Shown one piece after another: positions 10,692-22,640 of a stretch of 64,000 nucleotides of DNA. This DNA is from Porphyra umbilicalis. Its lineage: Eukaryota > Rhodophyta > Bangiophyceae > Bangiales > Bangiaceae. The DNA lies in contig KV918798.1 of assembly GCA_002049455.2 (NCBI GenBank), positions 62,001 through 126,000 on the forward strand, read 5' to 3'. Under the pieces are notes generated by a model. It had not been told where the DNA came from, searched no databases, and worked only from the letters and a program-made list of their open reading frames with translations. The position numbers and the translations under genes are program-made. Within the stretch, counting starts at the first letter, position 1; each line of letters begins with the position of its first letter.

Positions 10692-11380
10692 CGCGGAGGA
10701 CGGCGCAGATGTGGACACTTCGTGGTCGGGCGGCCGCCGGGCCCTGGGTCTGACGAGGGGAGGCGTGAAGGTGACCGCGTGGTGGAGGAGGAGGGGGAGG
10801 GGGCCCCCGAGGGCCAACAGAGGCAAGAAGCGGCGGGCGCCACGGGGGGGGGGTGGACGGCACGTCGTGGGGTGGGAGGAGGAACGAGTCGGCGAACACC
10901 GTGTCGCAACCAGCGCGGATGGGTTACGTCGTGGGGTGGTGCGGAGGAGCCGCGGAGTCGCACGTGGGGGGGTGAAACTGGGGTGTGCGTGTGGGCCCAC
11001 GGGGGGGGTGAGGCCAGCGTGCGTCGCGGGGGGTGTGGGGGCCGCGAGACACCGGCGCGGGCCGCGCACTACGCCACGCAGGCGCGACTTGGGCCCGATC
11101 CAGTCCGCGGACCGACCTCGCCAAGCCCTCTGGGGCGGATCGAGGGGGGGAGGGGGGTGGCAGTTGCGGCCGGCACCCCGCCAGGGGGCCGGGCCGGATA
11201 CCCCTCTTCAGGGGTCGTCGCGAGACGGGCAGGGACGCCACGTCACGCGACGAGGGGGCTGTGTGGCGGTCGGGGGTCCCCCAGTTGAAAGGGGCGTGGC
11301 CCCTCAGCTGTGGACAGCACTCCGCCGGGGGCCGTCCCAAAATATCCCGATCCGGGCCAGCACGGGATGACTGGTCCAGA
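9699..11380. mobile_element. 1.7-kb unit bounded by about 115-bp inverted repeats
   Basis: The left arm (9699 to about 9818) and right arm (about 11268-11380) are inverted copies with scattered mismatches. Shared blocks include GGCCCGGATCGGGATATTTT, GTGCTGTCCACAGCTGA and GGACCCCCGACCGCCACA. Similarity stops abruptly outside TCTGGAC / GTCCAGA. No clear target duplication is seen. The unit encloses a broken minus-strand ORF. It may be a TIR transposon, or two inverted copies of some repeat flanking a unique segment. Confidence 0.65.
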
Positions 11381-11787
11381 ACCCCTTTTGTGGCCACCAC
11401 TCTGCCTTCTTTGTCGGTGTCCCTACAAGACCTTCCCGCTACTGCTCCCCTCTCACCCTCGCCGTCCATCCCGTGTCACCTCTACGAGCGTGTCGACGGC
11501 CGCGTCCAGTGCCCTGTCCCGCACCCTCTCGACCACTGCTCTCTTCCTCGTCTCCTTGTCTTAGGACCGCCACGGATGGACGATGGCGCTCCACGCGGCG
11601 GTCATCGCCGCAAGGCAGACGGTGCGGCGGTGTGCCGAGCCGCCGCCACCGCCGCCACTCCTACAGACGTTGACGCGGTCACGGGCCGGGCGGCGAGAGG
11701 CCTCTGTTGGTGGTGGCGGCGACGGATGGCGACGCGGCGACGACGGCGACGGTTTGCCACAGCCCCCAGCCTGAGTCCTCTGGCAGC

Positions 11788-11885
11788 AATAAAACCATAG
11801 ATTAATTCAAAACCGAGATTTAAGAGATTAATCTATCGATTAATCGATCCGGGATGTCAAAAATCGCGATTTTTTCCATCCCTGG
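11788..11885. repeat. AT-rich GATTAAT repeat patch
   Basis: Several GATTAAT/ATTAATC copies occur within about 60 bp (near 11801, 11827 and 11838), next to CGATTAATCGAT and CGCGATTTTTT. The patch is sharply AT-rich between GC-rich flanks and has no coding capacity. It is probably a degenerate simple repeat or an element edge. Confidence 0.45.
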
Positions 11886-12145
11886 CAAGCGCACCTCTTT
11901 TTGAACGAAATCACAACGAAGCTCACAATGTTTTGATCCGAGTGAAGCGTTCTAGTGTGTACCTGAGAAAACTACCAGCGGACTACGCTTGAAATTTTAC
12001 AATTCAACTTCCCCGCGCTTGTGTGCAACAGGCAGTCTGCAGGAATCATCGTGGGCTCCGTTGCTCGCTTACGACCACCTCGTGTGCTTGTGTACCCGCC
12101 CCTGTTTTACTCCCCGCCTCCTGGTCCCTATCCGTTGTTGCCGCC

Positions 12146-12689
12146 ATGCGCCGTGATGTTTTGTGGACGGCGGCGGTACTCGGTGGAACGGCTGCCTCCG
12201 CATTACTGGTGTCTTTGGCTGGTGCAGCTCGTGCGCCAGACGTGACCAAGCCACTCGCTCTGCCACCGCCGACGGCTACGGAAGCGGAGGGTATGGGCCT
12301 GTTTGCCCACGTTGTGGATACTGCCAATGATGGTGAGGAACAGGATGGTGTCGTGGCCAAGTACGCCGCCAACCGGGCGGAGTTGGGAAGTTCGTGGACC
12401 GCTCTCTTCTCTGTACACTGGTGTTGTATCCGTCGTGTTGCGCGCGCCATTACTGCCTTGACATTCATTGCTTTGCTCGGTTTTGATGCCGTCCTCTTGC
12501 GTGTGTACTGGCTGAGTGCACAGATCCGAACTGACGCTCGTCTTTCGTGTTGTTCTTTTTTTTTTTTTTGCCTTGCTGCTTTTCTGGGCGAGCGCACGTG
12601 CAGAAGCGTTTCGTGTTTTCGGGCAGCACATGGTGGCTCCACTGGCGGTCAAGGGCTTCGACTACCTACGCCTGACGTACCTCTCCTAG
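12146..12689 (+). CDS. Small predicted membrane protein, two exons proposed
   Basis: The ATG at 12146 sits in GCCGCCATG, a strong Kozak-like context. The product begins MRRDVLWTAAVLGGTAASALLVS, a single hydrophobic segment typical of a signal anchor or a mitochondrial inner-membrane protein. A Pro/Thr-rich linker and AKYAANRAELGSSWTALFS follow. A GT-AG intron at 12413-12626, with a T15 tract, joins in phase 0 to an exon encoding HMVAPLAVKGFDYLRLTYLS and a TAG stop, about 109 aa in total. The acceptor was chosen because it preserves the frame. Similarly coding-looking sequence continues at 12785-13065, so the gene may be longer. Family not recognised. Confidence 0.45.
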
Positions 12690-12784
12690 TCCACGGTGGC
12701 TAGGCTTTCAGGGCTACATCTGCTCCCTGGTGTGCAAGGGTGGACATTTGCTGGGTTCGTGTGTATCATCCTCGTGCTCTGTGC

Positions 12785-13065
12785 ATGATTGCGCACTTGC
12801 TCCACCCTGCTGCTGTTCGCCATCGCGCGCTCGACGCCTGTGTGTGTCGCGTTTTTCCTAGGGCTCGATGGCATGACGTTTTTTGGTACCTGTAGTGTCC
12901 CTGTCTTCGGAAGGGGGTGTTACACAAGCTGGAAGACCACCCGTACTCGGCAGTCCTTTGCATTGACCAATCTGTGCGTGTGGCCAACTGCACCCAGCAG
13001 AGGTTCCTGGTGCAGTCAGGGAAAGGAAGGGTACCTGCCGCTCTTGACGGCCCGACATCTAGTCG
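12785..13065 (+). CDS. Coding-looking segment with one internal TAG
   Basis: One frame reads from an ATG at 12785 to a TGA at about 13063 and is broken only by a TAG after WHDVFWYL (about 12893-12895). The second half reads GVLHKLEDHPYSAVLCIDQ then VRVANCTQQRFLVQSGKGR, which looks like conserved protein. Either a short intron removes the TAG or this is a nonsense change. It may be a further exon of the gene at 12146. Function not recognised. Confidence 0.35.
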
Positions 13066-13145
13066 GTGAGAGGCGATGATGGCCTCCAAGGGGCGCGCGC
13101 GCAAGCAAGAATAGAACATATCAAGGAGCAGAATAACGGCGTCTT

Positions 13146-16100
13146 CTACAGGATGGGCCTATCTACATTGGCGATGGCATCCCCAAGCCCAGAGGTATCG
13201 CCGTCATACCACCACGTGCGGACAATGCCGTCGTGGCCACACGACGCCAGAAGGCTCTGGTACGGGTTCCACCGTGCAGCATAAACTGCCCCAGCGCACG
13301 GGCCCAGCGTTTGGACCACACAGCTCGTGTCCACGTCCCAAATGTATAGCAGGCCATCCTCAGAACCGCCAATGACCAAGCTGTCCAGAAGGTGTACGAG
13401 CAGCAGCGAAACACGAGCCAGGCAAGCCGAACATGTCCAGTTGTCCCGCATTTGTACAGCACAACAAGAGGTAGTACATGACGCATGGTAAAGTCAGTAA
13501 AGCTCTCACATCAACGATGACGCTTCTGGTGCAGCGATGGAAAACATGGGGATGGGCACCCCATCCGTCACCGCAAGCAAGAAAACAACAAACAAAACAA
13601 GACAGTCTGCACACGCACAGCGCATACCTTTCGTTGGGACCAAAAGCGGAGCGAATGAAGTTCTTGCTGGTGTTTTGATGGCCCTTGAAACGGCGCAAAG
13701 GTCTTCCCAGGCGCAAGTCCCACAACCGATTGGAGTTGTCCTTGGAGCTCGACAACATCATCGTACCAGCGCCATTGACGTCCACCGAAGTGACCTACAG
13801 GGCACAAAACAGGAGGTCCCACAAAGCCAGACACGTGACAATAACGGTGTTAGACACCTACTAGCCCAAGAACACGCGGGATGGTGAGAAAGGCCACAAG
13901 CAAACCCAGTAGCAGGGTCAGTCCGCCACGCCGCTACAACCGCACAACGTACTTCTCCGAGGTGGCTACTAAACGTCTTGGTACAACGTCCTGACGTCAT
14001 ATCCCAGCACTTGATTGTTGAGTCCTTGCTACCCGTGAACACCACGTTACTGCTCGGCTTGAACGAGATGGTGGCCACCGAGGAATTGTGGCCACGGAAC
14101 GTCCGCACCTCCTGGTGGGTCTCCACGTCGTACAGCCGCACCGTCTACAGAGAGACGCAGAACACAAAGAACAGCAAAGGAAGCCATCCACCCAAGCGCG
14201 TGGCTAAAATCGAAACTGTGAAAGGGTGGTCAGCAATGCTGCTCCAGTGGAGGTGCTGAGCACGTCCGGTCCCCCTGCCGGTGTGGTACATTCTAAAAGA
14301 GTGCATGCCGATGCAACAGGCAACTTGCTCGCGCCGTACCCCGGACCCTGCTGCAATCCCACTACCGGGTCACCACAGCGCCCATGGCTGTGACTCCGCG
14401 AACGCACCTTATCATACCCGGCCGTCACCAGGTGCCGCCCGTTGGGATGTAGCTCCACCGAGTAGACGTCCCCTCGATGACCAGTGAGGGCGGCCTTAAA
14501 GGCAAACATGCTGCCCCGACTAGGGTCACCCAGTGGCGCGTCCCCCACGATTTCAGCGTGGCCATGAAGGAGTCCGCCGTCGGAATCGCGGGACCCGCTA
14601 CCGCCACCCACTCCCCCCTTGACACCCTCCCCGCCGCCCCCGCGAGTCCACAACCGCACTGTCCCATCGCCGGAGGCACTCGCCAGTAATGCTCCAGTGC
14701 GGGACGCGGCCACATCCCACACCCGCGAGGTATGGCCCGTCAGAACCCCCACGCGGGACCCGCTGTCCGTCTCCCACAGCGCCACCGTGTTGTCCGACGA
14801 GCCCGATGCGAGTTCCAGCCCGTCGTCGCCGACAAACACAGTGCACTTCACATTGCCCGTATGGCCAGCCATCGCATGCCTTTGCACATTGGGGACGACA
14901 AAGCACTCATACTCGGACAGGATGGAGCCGATGCGTGGGGGGACCGTCGGCTGGTAGCGCGAGGAAGACACCTGGTGTTCGAGAGCTTGCGTTACCAAGT
15001 GAACCAGGTGGTGAGGGGGCACGCGCTCAGCGAGAGACAACCGGGGGCGCGAGCGCAGCCCGGTGGCCGGGTCAACGGCGGAGGAGACGATAGCCGCTGA
15101 CGACGATGGCTCGGTATCGCGTCCATTGAGCATGACTGCAGGGGCCGTCGCAACAGTACCAACAGTGCCTGCTCCCTCGCCGTGAGAGGACGCGTGGGGC
15201 AGCGGGTCCGGCCCAGGAGCCACCCCAACGACGACCTTCTCTTCCGTCTGGTCCGCGGACAACAAGTGCGCAAACTGCTCGACGAGTCGCTCCCGGTAGG
15301 CCGCCACGCCATTCCAATCCCGAAACGAACACGCGTCAGTGACACTCTTGCACGTCAACAGGTAGCACAAGTCCCGAAATTCGTCCGTCCGGAAGCGATA
15401 CGACTCGAGTGGCTTGAGCCGCTTCGTCAACAGAGCAAAAGCCTTCTGGTATTCGTGGCCGTCGATCAGCTCAAGGTACTGCTGACGGCCGACGGCGTAG
15501 TGGAACGGCTTGAGGGGCTTGAACATATCCGTGCCGCAGAGACTCTCCACCGTCGCCCAGTCACCATCCAGGATGGCACCGCGCATACGCCACATATCGG
15601 CTCGGGTCGCCGCCGCCGTCGCCGCCTGAAAGCGCGCCTGACGGGCCACAGAAGCCGAGGCGGAGGCATAGCCCTCGTCCGATAGGTACTGCACGATGAT
15701 GGAAAGGATCTCCTCCTTAACGACGGGGTCGGCCGGGTTGAACACCAGTCGATCAGCTAGGCGGGAGCGGGGGGCAGCCACTCTTCGGCAACCATTTGCG
15801 CGGGCAGTGACGGCCGAAGCAGCAGCCGCAAGAGCCGGGGTTGCCACGCTGCCGCCACTGCCACCTGCAATGTTCTGCACAGGCATAGCTTCAGCGTCGC
15901 CGATGCCATCAGGGCCGCCAGTCGCGACGGTGGCGACAGCATGGGCCTGCTGCCCGTCGGCACGACCACCCGTACGGTTGCCCTGTACCGTGGTGCGGGA
16001 GGCGCCCGCTTTTGCGGCGGCGGCGACAGCAGCGATGGAGGCAGCTTCCCGCTGCTGAGCAGCAAGCTTGCGGCCATTGATGACGACACCACTGAACAGA

Positions 16101-16153
16101 GGGCCGTCCGCAACGACGGCGGGCGGATGGATGGTAGGACCGGCCCCATCCAT
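13146..16153 (-). CDS. LisH-CTLH-WD40 repeat protein
   Basis: Four exons join in frame: 16153-14408, 14144-13953, 13794-13628 and 13380-13146. Their GT-AG introns are 263, 158 and 247 nt, and the product is about 779 aa. An Ala-rich N-terminal region of about 140 residues is followed by a LisH motif (EEILSIIVQYLSDEGYASA) and a CTLH/CRA-type helical domain (WRMRGAILDGDWATVESLC, then QYLELIDGHEYQKAFALLT). A variable linker leads to WD40 repeats (TGHTGNVKCTVF, TGHTSRVWDVA, LTGHRGDVYSVELHPNGRH, FRGHNSSVATISF), continuing through exons 2-4. Such proteins are scaffolds, for example in E3 ligase (WDR26/GID7-like), SMU1-like or corepressor complexes. The exact orthologue is unclear. The ORF stays open upstream to an ATG at 16315; 16153 (MDGAGPT) is preferred because the extra 54 residues look like 5' UTR. 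Confidence 0.85.
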
Positions 16154-16628
16154 GACGTCTGGAGGAGGGCCAGCACCAGAAGTGCTCCGGACACGGCCGC
16201 GTGCACAAGGAGGATGGATGAGTGGAAGAAAGAGTGGAAAAGAAATGTTAAGAGGCACACGACGAAGGCGTCGGAGAGCACCCAAGCAAACGAGCTCCGG
16301 AGCTGAGACGAGCAATACAGGTCAACAAGCGAGAGCGCTCGGCGAGTGCACCGCCGATGCAGCCATTCGCTACCACGATGGCGCTTGCAAGCCCTGAGTC
16401 ACGATTCCTTGGGGACTGTCTCTGAGTTGACCTGGCGTAATGCACACTAAAAAGCTTGGGGTCTAATATGTGCGAACCCACGATCAATGGCTGGGCTTTC
16501 GACTCACATTGACTGGAAACGCACGTTTCGATGAAAGTAAAACCAGGACCGATTAACTTGCACGACATTGGCAGAGCACTTTCAAAATCTGCAGCGGCGC
16601 GCACTACTGTACACTATGAGATTAATTC

Positions 16629-18322
16629 CAGGCACGTGCGTGCAATACCCTGGCCTTCAGGGCGGTGGCGCGCTGGGCGACGCATTGACACCGGGCACGC
16701 CGGCCGGTTCTATTGCCGCGAGCGCGCACGGGGGCACGTACAGCTACGTTGCCGTGGTGGGGGGGGCGTCGGGCGAGGAAAGGGGTGCCGCCTCCGCCAC
16801 CGCAGCGGCGGCGGGCCGCCGGCGTCGCGCGGCGCCCACGGGCGAGGCCGTCACTCCGCCGCGCAGCGCACCTGCGCACGGCGGGCAGGGCGGCCGACAC
16901 GGCGCACGGGCGGGCGGGTGGGACTGATCGCCGCGCGACGAGGCGCCTGTAACCGCGCCGCTAGATGGCGTCAGCAACCGCCGATGCGCCGCCGCAACAG
17001 AAGACGGCGCGCAGGCACGATCACCCGCGGGTCATCGTGGGCGCGTCAAGCCCCGGAAGTCGCTGCGCGCGGTCACCGCGCGCAACTCGGGGCGGTAGAG
17101 GGGGCACGGGGGCAGGCTCTGTCCGGGCCCAGTGACCCCTGTGGCAGGACAGTCCTTCTCAGCCACGTAACTCCATTCATTTTTAGCGTCATCGCGACCC
17201 TTCCAACACTGACACGCCCTCAGATCCCTGAGGACACGAATGCAGGCTGCCACCTCTGAAACGAAGAGCAAGTCCCTTGATCTAAGTATATGTGTGCATC
17301 ACTACACTTTGAGAGCACCCTGTCCTAAAGGCCAGGGAAATGCCATCTTCGGGAACATTCGCAGGATTATCACTGTGAGATCTACAGCCGTTCTCTCAAA
17401 AACCTCGCACGCCAACTGTTGCACCACTCTGACAAATCGGCCTTCACGGGGTCGCAGAGGCCGATTTGTCAGAGTGGTGCAACAGTTGGCGTGCGAGGTT
17501 TTTGAAAGAACGGCTGTACTGTACAAAAGGTTATCTCCTGAATTTGTGATCACAAAATTCCGAAGACGATGGCACAGACCGCCCTGAGATTGCTTGGAGC
17601 GAATCCCGCAGACAGTCTGGAAGCGGACTGTGGAAGAATTCCGGGAGCAGTTTCTCTGATAGTGTCATGACGACTGCGAGGCGACAGCGGGATCGCTGCG
17701 AGAACTTGCAGGCACGTGCGTGCCATACCCTGGCCTTCAGGGCGGTGGCGCGCTGGGCGACGCATCGACACCGGGCACTCCGGCCGGCGCCATGGCCGCG
17801 AGCACGCACGGGGGCACGTACAGCCACGTTGCCGGGCGGGGCCGTCACCCCGCCGCGCAGCGCACCTGCGCGCAACGGGCGGGGCGGCCGACACGGCGCA
17901 CGTGCGGGCGGGTGGGGTCGACCGCCGCGCGACGGGGCGCCTCTAACCGTACCGGTAGATGTTGTCAGCAACCGCCGACGCGCCGCCGCAACAGAAGCCG
18001 GCGTGCAGGCGCGATCGCCCGCGGGTCATCGTGGGCGCTTCGAACCCCGGCAGACGCCGCGGGCGGTCGCCGCGCGCAACTCGGGGCGGTGGGGGGGGGC
18101 AGGGGGGCAGCCGCCGCCCGGGCCCTGTGACCCTTGTGGCAGGACAGTCCTCCTCAGCCACGTAACTCTATTCGCTTTTAGCGTCATCGCGACCCTGACA
18201 CACCCTCAAATCCCTGAGGACACGAATGCAGACTGCCACCTCTGAAACGGAGAGCAAGTCCCGTGATCTAAGTATATGCGTGCATCACTACACTTTGAGA
18301 GCACCCTGTCCTAAAGGCCAGG
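16629..18322. repeat. Direct segmental duplication (copies 16629-17337 and 17709-18322)
   Basis: Both copies begin CAGGCACGTGCGTGC and end GTCCTAAAGGCCAGG. They stay collinear apart from indels, the largest a roughly 95-bp GC-rich insert in the first copy. The 370 bp between them holds a large hairpin. Both copies contain open GC-rich frames without domain signal; I read these as non-coding. Confidence 0.85.
17383..17518. repeat. Near-perfect hairpin, 61-bp arms
   Basis: Arms 17383-17443 and 17458-17518 are reverse complements with one mismatch and a 14-nt loop. Weaker inverted similarity (CCGAAGA..ATGGCA) extends to roughly 17345 and 17575, suggesting a foldback element of about 240 bp. It is absent at the corresponding end of the second duplication copy. 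Confidence 0.9.
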
Positions 18323-18351
18323 AGAATCGTTCTAGAGACTGAACTCGATGA

Positions 18352-18420
18352 TATTGCTGATGCCCCAATTTTGTCCTGGTGGCCAGGGACCCGGACAGAC
18401 TATGATTTTCGGTTCGGCAT
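18352..18420 (+). repeat. Left terminal repeat of TA-flanked DNA element
   Basis: TATTGCTGATGCCCC..AATTTTGTCCTGGTGG matches the terminal repeats of the MITE at 21471-21873 and the partial end at 24559. It lies about 500 bp upstream of the DDE transposase at 18859 and is probably the 5' end of that transposon. No matching right end was found just beyond 19866. Confidence 0.6.
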
Positions 18421-18858
18421 GAAACCCGCCCTACAGTTCTTAAACATGCAACTAAGTCACGTCCAAACGTTGTGCAAGTACGATCAGGGTACACATAAAT
18501 GGCGACGGCCTAAGCTGAGGTCTTTGTGCAGGGCTCTACATTTCGGAGAACCGTGGGATCTCCCGCCCCTCTCGGTCCCGCCTGAGCAGGATCTCACTGT
18601 TCTCACCCTACAGAGCGCATTCTCTGATGCTCAAGCCGTGGGTGTGGCCTGCACCTGGCCGGGACGCACTGTTTGTCGAGTCTTTCTTCAGACTTCTGAC
18701 CATGCATAGTCTTCCTGCGAAGACCCAGTTGCCACCAGTAAGCCACTTTCTGTCTCGTACCTCGTGCTTTCGCGTGCGGAAGATAGGGATTGCGATGCGC
18801 GCGGAGACGGAGACTGTGATGCGAAGCATATAAGGCGGGTCACGTGCCGTGTGACATC

Positions 18859-19866
18859 ATGAAGTCGGCTGCCATGCGCCGACTTGCTGTGTCCATACAT
18901 ATTATCGATGGCCAGAGCTTAGAGACGGCCGCGCACAACACTGGCATGTCCCGCCCGACACTGACTCGCTTGTTCGCAAATGTGGAGGACACAGGGGAGG
19001 TGCATTACGCACCAGCGAAGTGGAACACTCACGCGGACAGCTTTTTGAAGTATCCGGATCTGCGCTCGGCGGTGCTCTTTGCGGTAGAGCAGTGCCAAGA
19101 GGCATTTCTGGACGATGTTTCTGACTGTGTCACTGACCTTCATCTACTGCTGGGCGACGATGTCTCCACATCGCCATCCTCTGTGTCTCGCATTCTGTCT
19201 GCCAACGGCTTGACGCAGAAGGTGATTGAGACTGCTTTCATTCCGCGTAACGAGCTTAAACGTGCGCGCTGGGTTTCGGATCAGTGGTACATTCCTTTGC
19301 GCGCCCGAGTTTATGTTGATGAGGCCCACCGTTGCGGCCGTTCTGCCAACCGGAAGGGGGCATGGTCTTTGCGCGAACAGAGAGCTCAATGATACCTTAC
19401 TAGCTCTTGGGAGGTGAGCACGAGCTTTTTCGTTGCAATGAGCCACGACCGAGTGCTAGACTAAAATATTACGCAAGCACCGCCCGTACAATCCTCTGTC
19501 GACTTCATGCTGTTCGCTGCCGAGAACTTGCTGCCTCACATGAATGCCTATGATCCAGCCTTACCCTTGTCTCAACAGGCCGAGCGGAGCGTGCTGATCT
19601 TCGACAATGCCAGGGTCCACGATCAGGCCGCCCTTGCACTTATTGAGAGCACGAGCGCGCTTGTGCGCCTTCTACCTTCCTTTAGCCCTGACTTCAACCC
19701 CATTGAGGACGTGTTTTCTGTCGGAAGTATCTGGCGGCGGCATCACGCGACGCCGAAGCAGTTCAACGCAGGGCCGTTTTACTGTATTGCTCTCATGCTC
19801 CCCTCAATAACCCCAGCATTGTACCGCGGCTTTGTAAAGGCGGCCGTGCGCAACTACGCGCTGTAA
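18859..19866 (+). pseudogene. DDE transposase (Tc1/mariner-like, DDE_3 type), two in-frame stops
   Basis: One frame from ATG 18859 to TAA 19864-19866 encodes a full-length transposase except for TGA at 19390-19392 and TAA at 19462-19464. The N terminus has a helix-turn-helix (SLETAAHNTGMSRPTLTRLF). The catalytic blocks are VYVDEAH (first Asp), LIFDNARVH (second Asp) and FSPDFNPIEDVF (third acidic position). At the TAA the second copy (26100-26927) has Trp, so at least that stop is a nonsense change. TA-flanked terminal repeats nearby fit the family's TA target preference. Inactive as it stands. Confidence 0.85.
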
Positions 19867-19975
19867 GTATGACGTTCGGTACGTTATTCATTTTTTTTTC
19901 CACTCTGTCCGGGCGGTGGGGACAACATTGACCACGTACGTATGACAATGACTCAACAGCTCCACGCATACTGCT

Positions 19976-20200
19976 TTTCGGCTCATCTGCCTCCCGTGGC
20001 CGAAGAACTAACATTTCATACTGAGCCTGACGACGGCAGCGACGAAAACGCCAGTAATCGCCGCGAGCGTTCGCTGCCGGTTCAACAGCAGGAAGATGAT
20101 GCCTATGGGCCGGCAGCGTGTGGCCCGTGTGTGGACCTTTGTAGACGCCCCGGCGACAGCGTTGTCCGTGGCATTCTGAAGTGGTTTGAGAAGCTGCGGT
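19976..20200 (+). repeat. Segment repeated in inverted orientation near 22440-22640
   Basis: On the + strand here and the - strand at 22440-22640 the DNA is clearly related: both contain AATCGCCGCG-GCG-TCGCTG, GGC-GCGTGTGGCC-GTGTGTGGAC and CCCCGGCGACAGCG. The two translate to NRR-RSL-V and AACG-CVD. It is probably part of the transposon family, just downstream of the transposase. Confidence 0.65.
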
Positions 20201-20343
20201 GCGATTGCATGCGACGAGGGGGAGTTGACAAGCCAGAGAGAGGGCGGAACCTGTACGGCGCCAGTGGGGACGACGGTGTGAGGTGCGTCGGTACGGTCAG
20301 AGGGCACCTCCATCTAGGAATCATTGGAGCAGCCTTGGAATAA

Positions 20344-21470
20344 AGTTGACTGGTCAGGTAATTGCAATCGATGCAGCAGCTGGTGAGCACTTTCAAAATG
20401 AACACGTCCACTAATCAGGCAATCAATGGGCAGACGTCAGCACGTCGGCTCTCTGCCGACCCGCCAGTTGAGCGTGGTGCGGTCTTAACTTGTCGGGTTC
20501 TGAACTAGTGATGTTCAGCTCCCCAGGCCAGTCACACCGGTCATGTGGCGCAGTTGGTTTTCGACCTCTCAAGAGCGGGCCGTGCCGAACGCGCTTGTGG
20601 GGCGTCCATCCCCCCGCCCCCTCCGACTGAATTCACCGTGTCGGCACATCGACTTTGCAGGGTTTTCTTTCAAGGCGGGTCGAGCACCCCCTTGCCCGCG
20701 CCCCCATCGCTTCCTGGCGACATTTTCTTGGCTTTTGACGTGATCAACTCCCCCCCCTCCCCCCCCCCGCTCCCTCTTGCTCGCGTACCAGTGTTTGGCA
20801 GGATAAATTGGAGAACTTCCAGGTCATGTGTTCCTTCGGGTCTTTCTCGTCAGCCTCTAGTTCACGTCGTCCAGTCGCCTCTCCTGTCGCCTGGGTTGCT
20901 CCCGACCGGGACTGGCGCCTTCCCCAGATGCTTTCCAGTCCTCTTCTGGACCTTCTGGATGGTTTTTCGTTGTCTTTCTGGCCACTCTTCCCCGAGTTAT
21001 TTGATGTTGCAAGGCAGCGAGGTCAGACCAGGTCAACAGACACAGCGCCCTGCGTCCGTTCACTGATTTTTGAATCCGTTCCCAACTTGCTCGGCATGCA
21101 TGCTTCCTCCTCCATCCTGTTTTTTTTTATCCACTCGCCCGTGCTCCGACTCCCCAACCCCGTCAACAATGCAACCTCATCTCAGTTGTACATGCCTACT
21201 TTTCGAACGTAGAGTCATTCCTATCCCTCAGCAATCGCCCACCAACCCTCCTTCTTGACTGGCCCATCTCCCCCGAAGTACTGTCCTGCATCCTCCATTG
21301 ACATCCGCTGTGCTCGTGGGACCGACGAAAGAGCGCGGTATCGAATAAAGAAAACCTGTCAGTGCCCTCCACATCAACCGAGAGACACAGCCAAGAACAA
21401 AAATGGAGCAAAGCAAATCATGAAAGGTACACAAAGAGAAAAAGGCCCCATGCAAGTCTCAAAACTCAGG
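20344..21470. other. Gene-empty interval
   Basis: C-rich and T-rich low-complexity tracts (for example near 20750-20775 and 21120) and no ORF with recognisable or convincing coding character. Confidence 0.4.
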
Positions 21471-21873
21471 TATTGCTGATCCCCGAATTTTGTCCTGGTG
21501 GACAGAGACTGACTTGCGGTTCGACTCTCTCCACCAATCAGATACGCCCCTGGGACTGACTTGGTGCGCCTGATTGCTTTCATGTGCCCATCCAGCCTGG
21601 AAATCGACATCAGCTCCTCTTTTTTTCTGCACTTCTGGCAAGGAGACAGTGGAAATTCTCAAGATCTCGCATGGGCAGCTTGCTCCCTGCCAAGAAAATC
21701 GGATCAAGGGGCAACAAACAGTGAGTTCTGCTGGATGCAAGGTCCTGGCATCGAATGCGGGCTTTCTATTGGCTTCGATGCCTTCTTAGTGTCCTTTTCG
21801 ACCAATAGAATGCTGTTATTCACAGTCAGTCTCTGTCTCTGTCCCCCAGGACAAAATTCGGGGATCAGCAATA
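21471..21873. mobile_element. 403-bp MITE with about 45-bp TIRs and TA target duplication
   Basis: The left end TATTGCTGATCCCCGAATTT is mirrored by the right end AAATTCGGGGATCAGCAATA. The match continues inward through TTGTCCTGG and GACAGAGAC, with a small insertion in one arm. The outermost TA on both sides fits a TA target site. There is no coding capacity. Ends match those near the DDE transposase, which makes it the likely mobilising enzyme family. Confidence 0.85.
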
Positions 21874-22439
21874 GATGACAACTCAAAGAGAAAAATGTCG
21901 AAGTCGGCAGACAAAGTCAGAGCTGTAAGAGACTGCAGAAGTAGGCAACGGAACAACAATGGGGAAGGAACATCGGTGTGCGTTCAACGGAGGAACCAAC
22001 AAAGGGATTCAGACGCGTTCCGTTGAGAGGCTTGCGGAGGATGTCGCGCCACAAATCCGCCGCCGACCCCCTCCGACAGAGGTTGGTGGATCTCGGCTGG
22101 CATGCGCACCATAACTGGCGCATGCAAGATGACGGTCCACGGCCCAAACGCAAATCGTCGCTGCCGCACCTGAGGCATGTCACCGCCCGTTGGGTTTAGT
22201 GCGTGCATCGTAAACGTGCTTACCGTGGACATCAACGCGCGCACAATGTGGCATCCCCACGCTCGGCGTGCACACCAGATGCTCCGCCAACCCAGAAAAA
22301 GCGTCAAAACTCCCCCCCGCCAGCCTGCCATGCACTGACACGGACTGCACGCGACCCTGACGAAGCCCAGAACGCACGTACCAACACACGCTCAGCACCA
22401 CCCGCCAATCCGACTGAAAAGCACAACAGCCGTCCCCAT

Positions 22440-22640
22440 ATCGTCCGACCGCCACTGAAAACGCTGTCGCCGGGGCTTTCGCACAGTCCACACACAGGCC
22501 ACACGCCGCCAGCCCACATGCATCATATCGCTGCTCGTGGACCGACAGCGAGCGCCCGCGGCGATTCCGGTCTTTTGCATCCCTCACGAGCTCAGTGTGC
22601 GCATCCGAAACGCAGAATGAATCAGGAAACCACCGGAAAA
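22440..22640 (-). repeat. Inverted copy of the 19976-20200 segment
   Basis: Minus-strand reading contains NRRGRSLSV and LAACGLCVDC, parallel to the translation at about 20060-20150. It shows that transposon-related DNA occupies much of 18.3-24.6 kb in scrambled orientation. Confidence 0.55.

Noticed and set aside
16531..18245. Several 100-240 aa frames in the segmental duplication
   Set aside because: Arg/Gly-rich, present in several phases at once, and different between the two copies because of indels. Not coding.
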